Shown here one piece after another: positions 5,004-6,904 of a stretch of 6,904 nt of DNA (position 1 is the stretch's first letter; every line of letters begins with the position of its first letter). The position numbers and the translations under genes were made by a program. Below the pieces are notes generated by a model. It was given only the letters and a program-made list of their open reading frames with translations, did not search any database and was not told where the DNA came from. Origin of the DNA: an uncultured Clostridia bacterium (GTDB lineage Bacteria; Bacillota; Clostridia; Christensenellales; UBA1242); NCBI GenBank assembly GCA_934725795.1, contig CAKVCF010000032.1, forward strand, positions 1 through 6,904, written 5' to 3'.

Positions 5004-6815
5004 ATGGACATAGTGCTTGATAAAGTTAAACGTCTGCCAAACAGTCCAGGCGTTTATATAATGAAAGATGTTGACGAAAACGTTATCTATGTTGGTAAGG
5101 CGAAAAACCTTAAAAAACGTGTCAGCCAGTATTTTTTACGTAAACAAGAGCATATCAAAGTGCGCAATATGGTTGCAAAAGTGCGTGATTTTGACTTTTT
5201 TGTTGTAAATGACGAAATGGAAGCCTTGGCACTTGAAAACAATCTTATCAAAAAGCACAAACCTTACTATAACATTTTGCTTAAAGATAGCAAAACTTAC
5301 GCCTATATAAAGGTGAATTTAAAAGAAGATTATCCGCGTTTTTCTGTAAGCCGTAAGTTGAATAAAAACGATAAATATTTTGGCCCGTATCTTGCGGGCG
5401 TTACTGCACGAGATGTGCTTGGTATTATGGATTATGCATTTCCGCTGCGCAAATGCAAATTGCCTTTAACTGAACACGGCAAACCGCTTAAACCTTGCTT
5501 GTTTTATGAAATGCACTTGTGTGCAGCCCCTTGCGCCAAAATTGTTTCAAAGACGGATTATCGCAAAATTGTTGACCAAGCCATAGAATTTTTGAAAGGG
5601 GATACCAAGCAGGTTGAAAAAGTGCTTACTGAAAAGATGTCCGCCGCCAGCGCAAACGAAAACTATGAAGTGGCTTTGCAAATACGTGATAGGCTTAAAA
5701 TGCTTGAAAAAATGAAAGCAAAAGTAATTACCAGCCTTGGCAGTTTGGTTGATTATGATGTGTTTAAACTTGCCACATCTGGCGACTTTTCTGCGATGTG
5801 TGTGCTTGCTGTGCGTGGCGGCAAATTGCAAGGTATACAAACTTTTGATATACTTTCGTTTTTGGATGAAGCAGAAGCCTACACTCAATTTATAATGCAG
5901 TATTATTCCACACACCCAATCAATGTGGACGAAATTATTATGCCAGAAATTGACACTGCAGAAATTGAACTATTTTTAAACGATAAAGCGGGTAAAAAAA
6001 TAACTATAACAAAGCCAAAAATTGATAGTGTGAAATATAAATTGCTTGATATTGCCCTTAAAAATGCCCAAATTCATATGGAAAAGAATTTGGAACGTAC
6101 AGTTAAACACAACAACGCCAGCATAGGTGCAGTTAATCAACTGCAAAAGGATTTAAATTTGAGCCGTGCACCAAAACGCATAGAGTGTTATGATATTTCG
6201 CACACTTATGGCACTTACACAGTTGCAAGTATGGTTGTGGTGATAAACGGTGAAAAAGCCCCACAAATGTATCGCAAATTTAAGATTGAAACGGTTGATT
6301 TTATAGATGACTTTGCTTCAATGAAGGAAGTTTTAACCCGCCGTATGCAAAACTTAACTGGTGATGATATAAGTTTCAGTTCGATGCCAGATTTGATTGT
6401 TATTGATGGCGGCAAAGGGCAGTTAAGTTCGGCATATGAAGTGCTTACAAACTATAATTATCCAAATGAACTTGTCAGCCTTGCAAAACGTGAGGAAGAA
6501 GTGTTTAAACCAAACATTTCACGTCCATTTATTCTTCAAAAAGGCAGTTATTCTTTGCGTTTGTTGCAACTAGCACGTGATGAGGCACACCGCTTTGCAA
6601 TCACTTTTAACCGTCAACTTCGTGGCAAGGGCGCGTTCCGTGGTGGACTTGAAAGCATTTCAGGTGTAGGTCCAGCCACAAGACGTGCACTTTTGCGTCA
6701 GTTTAAAACAATCGAAAACATCAAAAACGCCACACTTGAACAACTTGAACAAACCCAAGGTGTAACCAAGCTAACAGCAAAATTTATTTATCAACATTTC
6801 AATAAAAACACATAA
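5004..6815 (+). CDS. uvrC: excinuclease ABC subunit C
   Basis: UvrC is the nuclease of nucleotide excision repair: it joins the UvrB-DNA complex at a lesion and cuts 3' and then 5' of it. The 603-residue protein is full length. The N-terminal GIY-YIG nuclease shows GVYIMKD (16-22), IYVGKAKNLKKRV (28-40) with R39, and the catalytic E78 in ALALENNLIK. C151, C165, C173 and C177 form the four-cysteine cluster known to bind an iron-sulfur centre in E. coli UvrC. The UvrB-binding UVR segment lies at about 203-236. The RNase H-like domain has ECYDISH (394-400), VIDGGKGQL (466-474) and RDEAHRFAITFNRQL (525-539), giving the probable triad D397, D468 and H529. A double helix-hairpin-helix ends the protein (about 548-600). 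The start is the family's normal one, since GVY follows at residue 16. It is a single-gene unit, divergent from the solute-binding-like/murB pair, with its own promoter and terminator. Confidence 0.97.
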   Translation: MDIVLDKVKRLPNSPGVYIMKDVDENVIYVGKAKNLKKRVSQYFLRKQEHIKVRNMVAKVRDFDFFVVNDEMEALALENNLIKKHKPYYNILLKDSKTYAYIKVNLKEDYPRFSVSRKLNKNDKYFGPYLAGVTARDVLGIMDYAFPLRKCKLPLTEHGKPLKPCLFYEMHLCAAPCAKIVSKTDYRKIVDQAIEFLKGDTKQVEKVLTEKMSAASANENYEVALQIRDRLKMLEKMKAKVITSLGSLVDYDVFKLATSGDFSAMCVLAVRGGKLQGIQTFDILSFLDEAEAYTQFIMQYYSTHPINVDEIIMPEIDTAEIELFLNDKAGKKITITKPKIDSVKYKLLDIALKNAQIHMEKNLERTVKHNNASIGAVNQLQKDLNLSRAPKRIECYDISHTYGTYTVASMVVVINGEKAPQMYRKFKIETVDFIDDFASMKEVLTRRMQNLTGDDISFSSMPDLIVIDGGKGQLSSAYEVLTNYNYPNELVSLAKREEEVFKPNISRPFILQKGSYSLRLLQLARDEAHRFAITFNRQLRGKGAFRGGLESISGVGPATRRALLRQFKTIENIKNATLEQLEQTQGVTKLTAKFIYQHFNKNT

Positions 6816-6825
6816 AAATAGCAAT

Positions 6826-6861
6826 AATTAGCAGACAAATAAAAAGTTTGCTAATTTTTTT
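6826..6861 (+). terminator. rho-independent terminator of uvrC
   Basis: AATTAGCAGAC (6826-6836) pairs with GTTTGCTAATT (6846-6856) over 11 bp with one G-U pair and a 9-base A-rich loop, and the stem runs into seven T (6855-6861). It begins about 10 bases after the uvrC stop. Confidence 0.85.
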
Positions 6862-6869
6862 AAAAAAGT

Positions 6870-6899
6870 TTGCAATTTTTGTTGACAAACGGATATAAT
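6870..6899 (+). promoter_or_regulatory. promoter-like sequence for a gene beyond the right edge
   Basis: A perfect TATAAT at 6894-6899 has TTGCAA (6870-6875) 18 nt upstream. A perfect TTGACA at 6882-6887 is only 6 nt from that TATAAT and would need a -10 just outside the window (from about 6905). Either way a plus-strand transcript probably starts here or just beyond, right after the uvrC terminator. Confidence 0.5.
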
Positions 6900-6904
6900 A
6901 GTGA

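Noticed and set aside
5547..5915. A 122-codon minus-strand frame inside uvrC
   Set aside because: It lies entirely opposite a well-conserved part of uvrC; its histidine- and phenylalanine-rich content is what the reverse complement of this coding sequence produces.
6882..6899. TTGACA and TATAAT read as a single strong promoter
   Set aside because: The spacing is 6 nt instead of about 17, so the two hexamers cannot serve one sigma-70-type promoter.

Overview
The window is an AT-rich (by eye about one third G+C), tightly packed housekeeping segment from a low-GC Bacillota bacterium, most likely an uncultured Clostridia-type lineage. The evidence is the gene set (murB, a PHP phosphoesterase, whiA and dnaE in that order on one strand, with uvrC alongside), AAGGAG ribosome binding sites, standard genetic code and lysine/asparagine-rich proteins. 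I cannot name a genus from the sequence.

Layout. The minus-strand operon on the left (reading right to left) is PHP phosphoesterase (2577-1801), whiA (1798-920) and the first 306 codons of dnaE (920 to beyond base 1). Each of the three has an AAGGAG Shine-Dalgarno, and the genes are 2 bases apart or overlap by one base. They share a probable extended -10 promoter at 2740-2768, with an untranslated leader of about 155 nt that carries three inverted repeats. A hairpin terminator at 2939-2968 separates this operon from a second minus-strand pair: a membrane-anchored, solute-binding-protein-like gene (4934-3993) joined to murB (3993-3067) by a TAATG overlap. Divergent from that pair, uvrC (5004-6815, plus strand) starts only 8 bases after a perfect TATAAT, so its mRNA is probably leaderless. 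uvrC ends in its own hairpin terminator (6826-6861). The last bases hold promoter-like sequence for a gene outside the window.

How the genes fit together. MurB makes UDP-MurNAc for peptidoglycan. WhiA links to cell division and chromosome segregation. DnaE is a replicative polymerase with a fully liganded PHP domain. UvrC is the dual-incision nuclease of nucleotide excision repair. In many Clostridia I recall a conserved order close to uvrC-hprK-murB-PHP-rapZ-yvcK-whiA-dnaE. Here rapZ and yvcK are absent between the PHP gene and whiA, and the solute-binding-like gene sits where hprK would be expected.

I see no mobile element, CRISPR array, RNA gene or defence system, and no clearly new multi-gene system. 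The points most worth a second look are the leaderless uvrC promoter with a palindrome inside it, the orphan solute-binding-like protein coupled to murB, the shortened whiA neighbourhood, and the split between genes with and without Shine-Dalgarno sites.
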